From contig JAZTZP010000127.1 of assembly GCA_045637525.1 (NCBI GenBank), forward strand, positions 1-23,685: DNA of 23,685 nt, in the 5' to 3' direction. The position numbers and the translations under genes are program-made. Shown in pieces: positions 1-7,992 of the stretch (the first letter of the stretch is position 1; each line of letters starts with the position of its first letter). The notes under the pieces were generated by a model. The model had not been told where the DNA came from. It did no database searches and worked only from the letters and a program-made list of their open reading frames with translations. Source of the stretch: JAZTZP01 sp045637525. Its GTDB lineage: Bacteria; Bacillota; Clostridia; UBA1381.

Positions 1-16
1 GCTTTTGTACATTAAC

Positions 17-138
17 GTTCGCGGGAGGCGAACATATCGCGTTGACTTTAGTCAACATATCACTTGCCGGCAGGCAAATATCGCGTCAGCCACAGGCTGA
101 CATATCGCTATTATAGTTTATCGCAGATAAACTATAAT
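17..138. repeat. Array of five different hairpins joined by the heptamer ATATCRC
   Basis: Five inverted repeats follow each other: GTTCGC/GCGAAC (17-33), GTTGACT/AGTCAAC (41-56), TTGCC/GGCAA (64-77), GTCAGCC/GGCTGAC (85-101), and a 13-bp stem at 110-122/126-138. The seven bases between successive hairpins are ATATCGC (34-40), ATATCAC (57-63), ATATCGC (78-84) and ATATCGC (102-108). The stems differ in sequence but all pair perfectly, so structure rather than sequence is conserved. The last hairpin contains the sequence that also ends the foldback repeat at 22386-22400. The left boundary may lie outside the window. Function unknown. Confidence 0.85.
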
Positions 139-142
139 TTAT
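122..142. repeat. Terminal sequence shared with the foldback repeat at 22380-22400
   Basis: These 21 bases are identical to 22380-22400. Just downstream, 147-165 (TCATTCAAAAACAGTGGAA) matches 22424-22442 at 17 of 19 positions. This marks the array at the window start as another member, or at least another right end, of the repeat family that flanks the cysteine synthase-like gene. Confidence 0.75.
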
Positions 143-181
143 TTACTCATTCAAAAACAGTGGAATTTTGTTTGGTGTGTA

Positions 182-210
182 TTGACAAATAACTGAAAAG
201 GTGGTATAAT
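182..210 (+). promoter_or_regulatory. Sigma-A promoter for the zinc-ribbon gene
   Basis: A perfect TTGACA (182-187) and a perfect TATAAT (205-210) are separated by 17 bp. It lies 40 bp beyond the repeat end and 33 bp before the chosen start codon. Confidence 0.85.
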
Positions 211-242
211 CATTATATATGATAGAGCAAGGGGGGATTGTT

Positions 243-1175
243 ATGTTTTGTCGAAGATGTGGCAGAGCGGTGCCGGAGGGGGCTGTGTTGTGTGATGAAT
301 GCCGGGCGCGGTTGCATCGAATAAGGGTAAGGCGCAAGGCTAAGAAGCAAAATAATAATTTAACCGTAATTATAATTGCTGTTACGGTAGTTTTATGTAC
401 TGCAATAATCGCTAGTGTTGCCGGTAGGATTTGTGTGAAATCCGGAAGGGAGCAAAAAGAAGTTATGACTGAGGATAATGTTTCGGTTATGACTGACGAT
501 TTTGTGTCTGAGCCGGGGACGGAACCGGATACGACTGTGCAATCAGAGGAAAATACCAAAACTACGGAACAAACTGATGAAGCCGGAGATGTTGATGTTT
601 TGCAGTCGATGAGTAACGCACGCAGACGTGAGGTAAACGTTTTCTTAAGTAATTTCAGTGAAGCGTTTTTGGAGTTTTTTGATCCGGTTGAATATGTAAG
701 TGACGGTGATCTGATTTCGTTTGCGTTTACGCATAACTCAATTAATTCAAGCAAAAAGACTGTGTATGACGGCGATTATATGGGTATTTCGGCAGAAAAT
801 GCAGATATAACGCTGAAAAGATTTTTCGGAAGAACAGTATCACATGAAAGTGCCGTGTCATCAAACGGGCAAAAATGGACATATAAAGACGGAATGTTTA
901 TAACACCGGCGGCTGATGGCGAGAGCCATGCATATTTTTCAATAGCTACCGATATGAGGGATAACGGAAACGGAACTTATACAGTTCAGTTTAATTCTTA
1001 TTTTGATGATGAACATACACATGACGGACCTCAGAAGGAATGGTATACGTATTCGGTGTCGCAGGCGGACAGTCGCTGTACCCTTAAGTATAAGGGTGAG
1101 GCGATAGTAAAGCCGAAAAAGCATAACGGTTCGGATACGTATGAGTTAGTAAGTTATTTTACATACAATGATTAA
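243..1175 (+). CDS. Membrane-anchored zinc-ribbon protein, function unknown
   Basis: The predicted 310-residue protein begins with a zinc ribbon (Cys3-x2-Cys6 and Cys17-x2-Cys20). A basic stretch (residues 21-36) and one hydrophobic segment (about 39-61) follow, then an acidic, Thr/Glu-rich linker (about 70-120), and a C-terminal domain starting near VNVFLSNFSE. The order predicts the ribbon in the cytoplasm and the C-terminal domain outside. I start at 243 because the run of G at 229-236 is a good ribosome binding site for that ATG, while the in-frame ATG at 219 has none. The layout is common among uncharacterised Bacillota proteins; a role in sensing or envelope function is only a guess. 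The DUF1015 gene follows closely, probably in one transcript. Confidence 0.8.
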   Translation: MFCRRCGRAVPEGAVLCDECRARLHRIRVRRKAKKQNNNLTVIIIAVTVVLCTAIIASVAGRICVKSGREQKEVMTEDNVSVMTDDFVSEPGTEPDTTVQSEENTKTTEQTDEAGDVDVLQSMSNARRREVNVFLSNFSEAFLEFFDPVEYVSDGDLISFAFTHNSINSSKKTVYDGDYMGISAENADITLKRFFGRTVSHESAVSSNGQKWTYKDGMFITPAADGESHAYFSIATDMRDNGNGTYTVQFNSYFDDEHTHDGPQKEWYTYSVSQADSRCTLKYKGEAIVKPKKHNGSDTYELVSYFTYND

Positions 1176-1200
1176 TCTGGAAGGAGTTAGTGATTATAAA

Positions 1201-2454
1201 ATGAAAATATTCGGTCAGGCAGATATTTTAATACCGCAAAATGAGGAGCTGGAAAGCTGGAGCGTTGTTGCGTGTGACCAGTATACGTCACAGGAGGATT
1301 ATTGGGATGAGGTGTATAATAAGGTGGGGGATAAGCGCTCAACATTAAAGCTTATTTTCCCTGAAATATATTTAGAATGCGAAGATGCCGGAAAAAGAAT
1401 AGAAAGCATAAACAAATATATGAATGATTACATATCTGAAAATGTTTTTAAAGAGCTTAAAAACAGCTATGTACTTACTGCAAGAACTCAGCGTGACGGC
1501 AGGACGAGATATGGAATAGTGGGACAGGTGGATCTGGAGCAATACGATTTTTCAAAAGGATCATCATCGTATATCCGTGCAACGGAAGGTACTGTAATAG
1601 AAAGAATACCACCGAGGGTGAAGGTAAGAGAAAATGCTTCTTTAGAGCTTCCGCATATTATAATGCTTATTGATGACGCAAACCGGGGCATTATAGAACC
1701 GCTCAGAACCAAGCTTGAAACTTTTGAGAAAATATACGACTTTGATTTAATGATGGATTCCGGACATCTTACCGGTTATATATTGCCTGATGCAGAAGCT
1801 GACAGGATAAACAATGAAATTTTAAAAATGAGTAAACCGGAATATTTCAACGAAAAATACGGCGTTTCAGACAAAGGGGTTTTATTGTTTGCAGTAGGTG
1901 ACGGAAATCATTCTCTTGCAACTGCTAAAACTGTGTGGGAAAATGTAAAGAAAAATCTTTCGGAAGAAGAAAAGAAGACACATCCGGCAAGGTTTGCGCT
2001 TTGCGAGCTCATGAATATTCATGACGATGCACTTGAGTTTGAGCCAATACACAGAGTAGTTTTCGATGCGGACGAAAGTATCATAAAAGAACTGAATGAT
2101 TATGCAAACAGTTTAGACGGCAAAATGCCTGCTCAGGAAATTAAGCTTATATATAAAGGATGTGAGCAGTGCATAAAAGTAAATAAACCGGTAAATAATC
2201 TGACTGTTGGAACTTTACAGGCGTTTTTGGATGAATATATCAGGGAACACGGAAATAAAATAGATTATATTCATGGTGAAGATACTGTAAGAGAATTATC
2301 AAAAGGCGGAAATGTTGGTTTTATTCTGCCTGAAATGGAGAAAAAACAGCTTTTTGAAACAATAATACATGACGGTGTTCTGCCGAGAAAGACTTTTTCT
2401 ATGGGCGAAGCCGAGGATAAGAGATTTTATATGGAATGCAAGAAAATTAAATAG
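1201..2454 (+). CDS. DUF1015 family protein
   Basis: A 417-residue protein recognisable as DUF1015. It opens with the typical FGQADILIPQ segment, has WSVVACDQYTSQ near residue 30, and carries the family hallmark VGDGNHSLATAK at about residues 231-242. Family members are cytoplasmic and widespread in anaerobes. They are often annotated as putative HTH-containing proteins or kinases; the biochemical role is not established. I start at ATG 1201, preceded by GGAAGGAG at 1180-1187. An upstream ATG at 1168 overlaps the previous gene's end but lacks a clear binding site. A strong hairpin follows the stop codon, so this ends the transcript. Confidence 0.88.
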   Translation: MKIFGQADILIPQNEELESWSVVACDQYTSQEDYWDEVYNKVGDKRSTLKLIFPEIYLECEDAGKRIESINKYMNDYISENVFKELKNSYVLTARTQRDGRTRYGIVGQVDLEQYDFSKGSSSYIRATEGTVIERIPPRVKVRENASLELPHIIMLIDDANRGIIEPLRTKLETFEKIYDFDLMMDSGHLTGYILPDAEADRINNEILKMSKPEYFNEKYGVSDKGVLLFAVGDGNHSLATAKTVWENVKKNLSEEEKKTHPARFALCELMNIHDDALEFEPIHRVVFDADESIIKELNDYANSLDGKMPAQEIKLIYKGCEQCIKVNKPVNNLTVGTLQAFLDEYIREHGNKIDYIHGEDTVRELSKGGNVGFILPEMEKKQLFETIIHDGVLPRKTFSMGEAEDKRFYMECKKIK

Positions 2455-2464
2455 AACAGAGCTT

Positions 2465-2494
2465 GTTAAACTGCGGTTTTTTCCGCAGTTTAAC
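2465..2494 (+). terminator. Terminator after the DUF1015 gene
   Basis: A perfect 12-bp stem (2465-2476 with 2483-2494) has a loop of six T. The T tract after the stem is short and interrupted, so it could also be bidirectional. Confidence 0.7.
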
Positions 2495-2552
2495 ACCGTT
2501 TTTCGGAGCTTTGAAAAAAATTCAAAAAAACGAAAAAAATTCAAAAAAACTA

Positions 2553-2581
2553 TTGACAAAAGTAAAAATATGTGGTATAAT
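2553..2581 (+). promoter_or_regulatory. Promoter of tRNA-Lys with A-tract upstream element
   Basis: TTGACA (2553-2558), a 17-bp spacer and TATAAT (2576-2581) with an extended -10 (TGTGGTATAATG). The A-tracts at 2514-2550 are phased like an UP element, as expected for a stable RNA promoter. Confidence 0.88.
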
Positions 2582-2610
2582 GTTTTTCGTTGACTGATAA
2601 TAATGCATAT

Positions 2611-2686
2611 GCACCATTAGCTCAGTTGGTAGAGCACCTGACTCTTAATCAGGGTGTCCACGGTTCGAGCCCGTGATGGTGTACCA
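2611..2686 (+). tRNA. tRNA-Lys (anticodon CTT)
   Basis: A 76-nt cloverleaf with the CCA end encoded at 2684-2686. The acceptor stem pairs 2611-2617 with 2676-2682, with a G-U first pair. The D-arm contains AGCTCAGTTGGTAGAGC. The anticodon stem CCTGA/TCAGG holds the loop CTCTTAA with anticodon CTT at 2644-2646. The T-arm contains GGTTCGAGCC. It has its own promoter and terminator. Confidence 0.97.
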
Positions 2687-2688
2687 GT

Positions 2689-2728
2689 AAAACAGTAGTT
2701 TTCGTTTTTTTCGGAAGTTACTGTTTTT
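2689..2728 (+). terminator. Terminator after tRNA-Lys
   Basis: AAAACAGTA (2689-2697) pairs with TACTGTTTT (2719-2727), and the T-run continues to about 2731. This is a standard Rho-independent terminator immediately behind the tRNA. Confidence 0.8.
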
Positions 2729-2774
2729 TTTGTTTTTGGTAAAAATTTTTGATGTTTATATGAGGAGGATGAGA

Positions 2775-3710
2775 ATGAAAAGACAAGAATTATTAAAGTA
2801 TGTGGGTTCGGTTGAGCAGATAGGTGGTATAAGAAGCTTTACATTTAATGATGGAAAAGCAAAAGATGTTCGTGCGATTGAGGTTAACACCGGAAAAATT
2901 CGTTTTACGATTTTACCCGATCGATGTATGGATATAGCACAGGCATGTTATAAGGAACATGCAGTAAGTTGGTTATCAAAAACCGGAATAACAGCTCCGG
3001 CTTATTATGAAAAAGACGGCAAGAACTGGCTTAGAGGTTTTTATGGCGGTCTTCTTACTACGTGCGGGCTCCGCAATATTGGCAGACCGGTTGATGAGCA
3101 TGGACTTCATGGCAGAATTGCCAATACACCGGCACAAAAGGTAAGTATTTTTGCCGACTGGATAGGTGATGACTATGTAATGAAAGTATCCGGTGAAATG
3201 CGTGAGAGCGTTGTATTTGGTGAAAATCTTATACTGAAAAGAACTATTATTGCAAAACTTTTTGCAGAGGAATTTACTGTTGAAGATACATTAGTAAATG
3301 AAGGCTTTAAGGATGAAAGCATTGCACTTTGTTATCACTGTAATTTCGGATATCCGCTTGTAAGAGAAGGGGCGAAAATGGTAAATGTTCCGGCGGACGT
3401 TGCGGATATATCTGCTCCGATTCACGGTAAAGAAGAGGAGTGTATTGATGTAGAGCATTCTGGTGATGTTGCAACTGCAGGAATTGAAAATGGCGAAATT
3501 GGTGCTTATATTACATACGAAAGAAAAACACTTCCTGACTTTCTTATCTGGAAAATGCTCGGTGAAAGTGAGTATGTTGTGGGATTAGAGCCGAGAACTA
3601 CTTCATATGGCGGGCAGGATATTGTGAAAAACAATAAATATGTTTCTGTAAAACCTTTTGAGGAATACTGTACAAATTTGAAATTCAGCTTTAAGGAACT
3701 GAGAAATTGA
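2775..3710 (+). CDS. DUF4432 / galactose mutarotase-like family protein
   Basis: A 311-residue protein of the DUF4432 type, which adopts the beta-sandwich of aldose 1-epimerases. Features seen are ILPDRCMDIAQA, WLRGFYGGLLTTCGLRN, a His-containing DEHGLHGRIAN segment, and the C-terminal VGLEPRTTSYGG. Family members bind sugars and are thought to interconvert anomers or related forms, but the substrate is unknown. I chose ATG 2775 because GAGGAGG lies directly upstream; in-frame ATGs at 2730, 2760 and 2769 are less well placed. Glycerate kinase starts about 60 bp after the stop with no terminator between, so the two are probably co-transcribed. Confidence 0.85.
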   Translation: MKRQELLKYVGSVEQIGGIRSFTFNDGKAKDVRAIEVNTGKIRFTILPDRCMDIAQACYKEHAVSWLSKTGITAPAYYEKDGKNWLRGFYGGLLTTCGLRNIGRPVDEHGLHGRIANTPAQKVSIFADWIGDDYVMKVSGEMRESVVFGENLILKRTIIAKLFAEEFTVEDTLVNEGFKDESIALCYHCNFGYPLVREGAKMVNVPADVADISAPIHGKEEECIDVEHSGDVATAGIENGEIGAYITYERKTLPDFLIWKMLGESEYVVGLEPRTTSYGGQDIVKNNKYVSVKPFEEYCTNLKFSFKELRN

Positions 3711-3772
3711 AATAGTAAGGTATAGTTGGTTTGATAAAGGAGAGATTGAGGCCGGAAAGGATGAAACATATA

Positions 3773-4927
3773 ATGAAAGCTGTAATAGCGATAGATTCAT
3801 TTAAGGGAAGCCTTACTTCGATGCAGGCCGGAAAAGCGGTAGAAGAAGGCATAAAGAGAGTATATTCTGATGCTGAAGTAGTCATAAGGCCGATAGCGGA
3901 CGGTGGCGAAGGGACTGTTGATGCTTTGTGCGAAGGTATGGGCGGTGAAAAGCAGGTTGTAATTGCAAAAGATCCGCTTGGCAGAACTATTGACTGTGAA
4001 TACGGCATTATACCGGATACTGATACTGTGATTATTGAAATGTCTGCTGCTGCCGGTTTAACGCTTATCTCTGAAGATGAACGAAATCCTTTGAATACTA
4101 CTACATACGGAGTGGGAGAAATTATAGTTGATGCAATGAAAAAGGGGTGTCGTAATTTTATAATAGGCATTGGCGGAAGTGCAACAAACGATGGCGGGAT
4201 AGGTATGCTTCAGGCACTTGGCTTTGAAATGCTTGACAAGGACGGAAACAGTGTGCCGTATGGTGCAAAGGGGTTGAAAAGTCTTTCTTTGATTAAGACT
4301 GGGAATGTAAATCCGCTTCTTTGTGAATGTAAATTCAACATAGCCTGTGATGTAACAAATCCTCTTTGCGGTGAAAATGGCTGCAGTGCAGTTTACGGGC
4401 CTCAAAAGGGTGCGGATGAGAAGATGATTTCGGAAATGGATGGATGGCTCAGAAACTATTCGGAGCTTGCAAAAACGGTTTGTGAAAATGTTGATGAAGG
4501 ATTTCCGGGAGCAGGGGCTGCCGGGGGCATGGGATTTGCTTTTCGCACTTTTTTAAACGGCACTTTGAAAAACGGGATAGATTTAGTGCTTACCGAGACG
4601 CATTTAGAAGGCTATGTCAAAGATGCAGATGTGGTAGTAACCGGAGAGGGACGACTTGATGCTCAAACGGCTATGGGAAAGGCTCCGTCCGGTGTTGCCG
4701 CAATTGCTAAAAGATATTCAAAACCCGTCATTGCTTTTTCGGGCGTTGTTACAAAAGAAGCACGGGTTTGTAATGAGTGCGGTATAGATGCATTCTTTCC
4801 GATACTGCGAAGTGTGTGCACTTCAGATGAAGCGATGAATATGGAAAATGCATACAGTAATATGACAGATGCTTCAGAGCAGGTATTCCGATTGCTGAAG
4901 CTGAACGGAGGCGGATTTAATGCTTAA
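3773..4927 (+). CDS. glxK: Glycerate kinase
   Basis: A protein of about 384 residues of the GlxK/GarK glycerate kinase family. It phosphorylates D-glycerate with ATP, usually to 2-phosphoglycerate, feeding lower glycolysis. Diagnostic segments are the N-terminal KAVIAIDSFKGSL, IADGGEGTVDAL, FIIGIGGSATNDGGIGMLQA, GAGAAGGMGFAF and VVTGEGRLDAQT. The start is uncertain: ATG 3773 has GGAAAGG (3754-3760) upstream and gives the usual family N-terminus, while ATG 3761 lies in frame four codons earlier. It overlaps the next gene by 8 bp, which implies translational coupling. Confidence 0.92.
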   Translation: MKAVIAIDSFKGSLTSMQAGKAVEEGIKRVYSDAEVVIRPIADGGEGTVDALCEGMGGEKQVVIAKDPLGRTIDCEYGIIPDTDTVIIEMSAAAGLTLISEDERNPLNTTTYGVGEIIVDAMKKGCRNFIIGIGGSATNDGGIGMLQALGFEMLDKDGNSVPYGAKGLKSLSLIKTGNVNPLLCECKFNIACDVTNPLCGENGCSAVYGPQKGADEKMISEMDGWLRNYSELAKTVCENVDEGFPGAGAAGGMGFAFRTFLNGTLKNGIDLVLTETHLEGYVKDADVVVTGEGRLDAQTAMGKAPSGVAAIAKRYSKPVIAFSGVVTKEARVCNECGIDAFFPILRSVCTSDEAMNMENAYSNMTDASEQVFRLLKLNGGGFNA

Positions 4928-5738
4928 ATATCTTCAGAATTTACATACGCATACGGTGTACTGCGATGGAGCGGATACGCCTGAGGAAATTGTTGTTGAG
5001 GCGATTAACAAGGGGTTTAGTTCTATCGGATTTTCCGGGCATTCATATATGTATTTTTCCGATTACGGAAATATCTCGGTGGAAAATACAGAGCTTTGCA
5101 GAAATGAAGTGGAAAAATTAAAGGCAAAGTATTCTGATAAACTGGAGATATTTAACGGTCTTGAGGTTGATATTTTTTCGAAAATTGATCTTTGTGGGTA
5201 TGATTATTTAATCGGCTCTGTACATTATCTTGAAAAAGATAATGAAATTTTTGCCATGGACCGCAATGCGGAAGACGTCAAAACTCTTATTGAGACACGT
5301 TTTGACGGAAATGGAATGGAGTATGCGAAAAAATATTATAAAACGCTCGCAAAGCTCCCTGATTATGGGAAGTTTGATATAATAGGTCATTTTGATTTAC
5401 TCACAAAGCATAGTGATAATGTTAAATTTTTTGATGAAGAATCAAAAGAATATAGATACGCTGCCGTTGAGGCGGCAGAATGTTTAGCCGGAAAAATACC
5501 TTTTTTTGAAGTCAATACGGGAGCTATTGCAAGAGGTTATCGGAAAACTCCGTATCCGTCGGAATTTTTGCTCAGGGAATTAAAACGGTTGGGGTTTGGA
5601 GTGGTTATAAGTTCAGACTGTCATGACAGAAAAAAGCTTGACTGCGGATATAAAGATGCGGAAGAGTTGTTAATAAGATGTGGTTTCAAAGAATATTATA
5701 TTCTTACGCAAAGTGGATTTATTCCTGTTGAGTTTTAA
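4920..5738 (+). CDS. PHP-domain histidinol-phosphatase (HisJ/HisK type)
   Basis: A 272-residue PHP phosphoesterase. The metal-binding motifs are NLHTHTVYCDGAD at the N-terminus, GFSGHSYMYF, GLEVDIF, GSVHYLEKD, DIIGHFDLLTKH and the late SSDCHDRKK. The length and motif order fit the histidinol-phosphatase branch, which removes phosphate from L-histidinol phosphate in histidine synthesis. No other his genes are nearby, and the operon context (glycerate kinase, EutH) suggests it could act on another small phosphate ester. The start overlaps the glycerate kinase end and has GGAGGCGG just upstream. Confidence 0.85.
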   Translation: MLKYLQNLHTHTVYCDGADTPEEIVVEAINKGFSSIGFSGHSYMYFSDYGNISVENTELCRNEVEKLKAKYSDKLEIFNGLEVDIFSKIDLCGYDYLIGSVHYLEKDNEIFAMDRNAEDVKTLIETRFDGNGMEYAKKYYKTLAKLPDYGKFDIIGHFDLLTKHSDNVKFFDEESKEYRYAAVEAAECLAGKIPFFEVNTGAIARGYRKTPYPSEFLLRELKRLGFGVVISSDCHDRKKLDCGYKDAEELLIRCGFKEYYILTQSGFIPVEF

Positions 5739-5751
5739 GGAAGGATAAAAA

Positions 5752-6822
5752 ATGAGTGTTATTTCGATTGTGATGCTGATATTTTCGATCCTTGGAGGTA
5801 TCGATTATATATTAAAAAATAAATTTGGGCTTGGGGAGCATTTTGAAAAAGGATTTATGCTTTTCGGAACGATGGCTCTTTCTATGATAGGAATGATAAT
5901 CATTTCACCATTGGTTGCAGAGTGGTTAAGACCCCTGTTTGTATGGGTACATAATGTTTTACATATTGATCCGTCGGTTATTCCGGCGGCTCTGTTTGCA
6001 AATGATATGGGTGGTGCGCCGTTATGCCGTCAGGTTGCTGTTGATGAGAATTTAGGGATGTATAATGCACTCATAGTGTCAGCTATGATGGGGTGTACGG
6101 TATCATTTACAATTCCTTTTGCGTTGGGCGTTGTAAAGCCCGAAAGGCATAAGCAGCTTTTATTTGGGATGCTTTGTGGTGTTGTGACAATTCCGATTGG
6201 ATGCTTTTTTGCCGGAATTATGTGTAAAATTCCGCTCGGTGCATTATTAATAAATATTTTGCCTTTAATAATATTTTCTGCACTGATTGCCGCCGGGCTT
6301 GTTTTTGCTCCGAAGAAATGTATAAAAATATTCGCCGTTTTCGGATACTTTATGAAAACTGTGATAATAATAGGTTTAATACTTGGTATCGTTCGGTTTT
6401 TAAGCGGAAAAGAAATAATACACGGTCTTGCAACCATTGAGGAGGGCGCGGCGGTATGTCTTAACGCAAGTATTGTGATGTCCGGTGCATTTCCTCTTAT
6501 GCATGTTATTTCTAAAATTTTATCAAAACCGCTCAGGCTGATAGGAAAGAAACTGGAAATAAACGATGTTTCTGCGATGGGGTTTGTATCAACACTTGCA
6601 ACGAGCGCCACATCATTTGAAATGATGAACAGAATGGATGAAAAAGGTGCTGTTTTAAATTCAGCATTTGCTGTATCGGCAGCATTTACTTTTGCCGGTC
6701 ATCTGGCTTTTACGCTTGCTTTTGATGCAAATTATATATCAAGTATGATTATTGGAAAACTCATTTCCGGAGTTTTTGCATTGATACTTGCAATTGTTAT
6801 ATATAAAAGAACTGATATTTAA
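5752..6822 (+). CDS. eutH: EutH-family ethanolamine transporter
   Basis: A 356-residue polytopic membrane protein (about ten hydrophobic segments) recognisable as EutH. Motifs include FALGVVKPE, the segment PAALFANDMGGAPL, and the C-terminal GFVSTLATSATSFEMMNRMD. EutH family members help ethanolamine enter the cell at low pH. None of the usual partners is present here (EutBC ammonia lyase, EutT, microcompartment shells); instead it follows glycerate kinase and a PHP phosphatase by 13 bp. The substrate may therefore differ from ethanolamine. A strong terminator follows. Confidence 0.9.
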   Translation: MSVISIVMLIFSILGGIDYILKNKFGLGEHFEKGFMLFGTMALSMIGMIIISPLVAEWLRPLFVWVHNVLHIDPSVIPAALFANDMGGAPLCRQVAVDENLGMYNALIVSAMMGCTVSFTIPFALGVVKPERHKQLLFGMLCGVVTIPIGCFFAGIMCKIPLGALLINILPLIIFSALIAAGLVFAPKKCIKIFAVFGYFMKTVIIIGLILGIVRFLSGKEIIHGLATIEEGAAVCLNASIVMSGAFPLMHVISKILSKPLRLIGKKLEINDVSAMGFVSTLATSATSFEMMNRMDEKGAVLNSAFAVSAAFTFAGHLAFTLAFDANYISSMIIGKLISGVFALILAIVIYKRTDI

Positions 6823-6836
6823 TATAATTTGGCTAA

Positions 6837-6862
6837 AAAATCCGGGAAAAAGCCCGGATTTT
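6837..6862 (+). terminator. Terminator after eutH
   Basis: AAAATCCGGG (6837-6846) pairs with CCCGGATTTT (6853-6862) around a 6-nt loop; a T-rich stretch lies at 6874-6882. It separates the eutH operon from asnA. Confidence 0.85.
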
Positions 6863-6902
6863 GAATTTCTTGACTTTTTTTTGAAAAAATTTAAAAAAAC
6901 TA

Positions 6903-6931
6903 TTGCAAAATATTCCTTTATGGTGTATAAT
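6903..6931 (+). promoter_or_regulatory. Promoter of the asnA-asnS operon
   Basis: TTGCAA (6903-6908), a 17-bp spacer and TATAAT (6926-6931). The upstream A-tracts closely resemble those of the tRNA-Lys promoter, including the shared AAAAAAACTATTG. Only about 35 bp separate it from the start codon, so there is no room for a T-box leader. Confidence 0.82.
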
Positions 6932-6966
6932 ATATAGGTGTAAATTTTTTGCAAGGAGATTATATC

Positions 6967-7974
6967 ATGAATAAGATTTTTATACCGGAAGGTTATACTC
7001 CAAAACTTAATAACTATGATATGCAACGTGCCATAGCATATATAAAAGATACATTTCAGGCTGAGTTTTCATCGGCTTTGCATCTTAAGCGTGTTTCGGC
7101 ACCTTTGTTTGTGACGGAGGAATCCGGTCTTAATGATAATCTTAACGGTTATGAGCGTCCGGTGTCTTTTGATATTCCGGCGGTTGGAAGTGATGCTCAG
7201 ATTGTTCATTCGCTTGCAAAATGGAAGCGTCTTGCGCTTAAAAATTACGGGTTTGAACTCGGTTCCGGTCTTTATACCGATATGAATGCTATAAGACGTG
7301 ATGAAGAGCTCGATAATGTTCATTCGATATATGTCGATCAATGGGACTGGGAGAAGATAATAACTCCGGAAAACAGGAATATAGAGTATTTGAAGCTTGT
7401 TGTTACGTCGATTGTAAATGCGATTTGCAATACGAATGACAGATTAAAAGTGCGTTTCCCTCAGCTCGGTACGGAGTTTAAAAGAGAGGTATCGTTTGTA
7501 ACAACTCAGGAGCTTGAGGATATGTACCCGGAATTGACGGCTTCGGAACGTGAAAAGGCATATGTAAAAGAGCATAAGACTGCATTTATAATGCAGATTG
7601 GCGGAAAGCTCCGTTCGGGAAAGCCTCATGACGGACGAGCTCCTGACTATGACGACTGGCAGCTTAACGGCGATATTTTCTTATGGCATGAGACGTTAGA
7701 CAGAGCGCTTGAAATATCGTCTATGGGTATAAGAGTTGATGCGAAGTCTTTAGATGCACAGCTGACATTAGCGGGTTGTGACGAAAGAAGAAAACTGCCG
7801 TTTCATACAATGCTCTTAAATAACGAGCTTCCGCTTACTATGGGTGGCGGTATCGGGCAGTCAAGACTTTGTATGTTAATAATAGGCTGTGCGCATATAG
7901 GTGAAGTGCAGTCAAGTATATGGGATAAGGAAACTGTTAAGGCATGCACTGATGCCGGAATACAGCTTTTGTAA
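6967..7974 (+). CDS. asnA: Aspartate--ammonia ligase
   Basis: A 335-residue AsnA, which makes asparagine from aspartate, ammonia and ATP (AMP-forming) in the cytoplasm. It belongs to the class II aminoacyl-tRNA synthetase fold. Recognisable segments are VTEESGLNDNLNGYERPVSF, MNAIRRDEELDNVHSIYVDQ, a GIRVDAKSLDAQL stretch, and the C-terminal LPLTMGGGIGQSRLCMLI. Length is normal. ATG 6967 has AAGGAGA upstream at good spacing. asnS follows after 18 bp, so synthesis of asparagine and its charging to tRNA are transcribed together. Confidence 0.96.
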   Translation: MNKIFIPEGYTPKLNNYDMQRAIAYIKDTFQAEFSSALHLKRVSAPLFVTEESGLNDNLNGYERPVSFDIPAVGSDAQIVHSLAKWKRLALKNYGFELGSGLYTDMNAIRRDEELDNVHSIYVDQWDWEKIITPENRNIEYLKLVVTSIVNAICNTNDRLKVRFPQLGTEFKREVSFVTTQELEDMYPELTASEREKAYVKEHKTAFIMQIGGKLRSGKPHDGRAPDYDDWQLNGDIFLWHETLDRALEISSMGIRVDAKSLDAQLTLAGCDERRKLPFHTMLLNNELPLTMGGGIGQSRLCMLIIGCAHIGEVQSSIWDKETVKACTDAGIQLL

Positions 7975-7992
7975 TATAAGGAGGAATAAAAA

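Noticed and set aside
17..138. CRISPR array
   Set aside because: The constant unit is only 7 bp and the variable parts are short palindromes, not spacers of even length; no cas genes are nearby.
143..754. Minus-strand 203-codon frame
   Set aside because: It runs opposite to the zinc-ribbon gene, has no family-like motifs and covers a promoter; it is an antisense shadow.
6030..6611. Minus-strand 193-codon frame within eutH
   Set aside because: It is the complement of a recognisable membrane protein gene and has no ribosome binding site or family motif.
6932..6966. T-box leader for asnA-asnS
   Set aside because: Only about 35 bp lie between the -10 box and the start codon, too short for any T-box.
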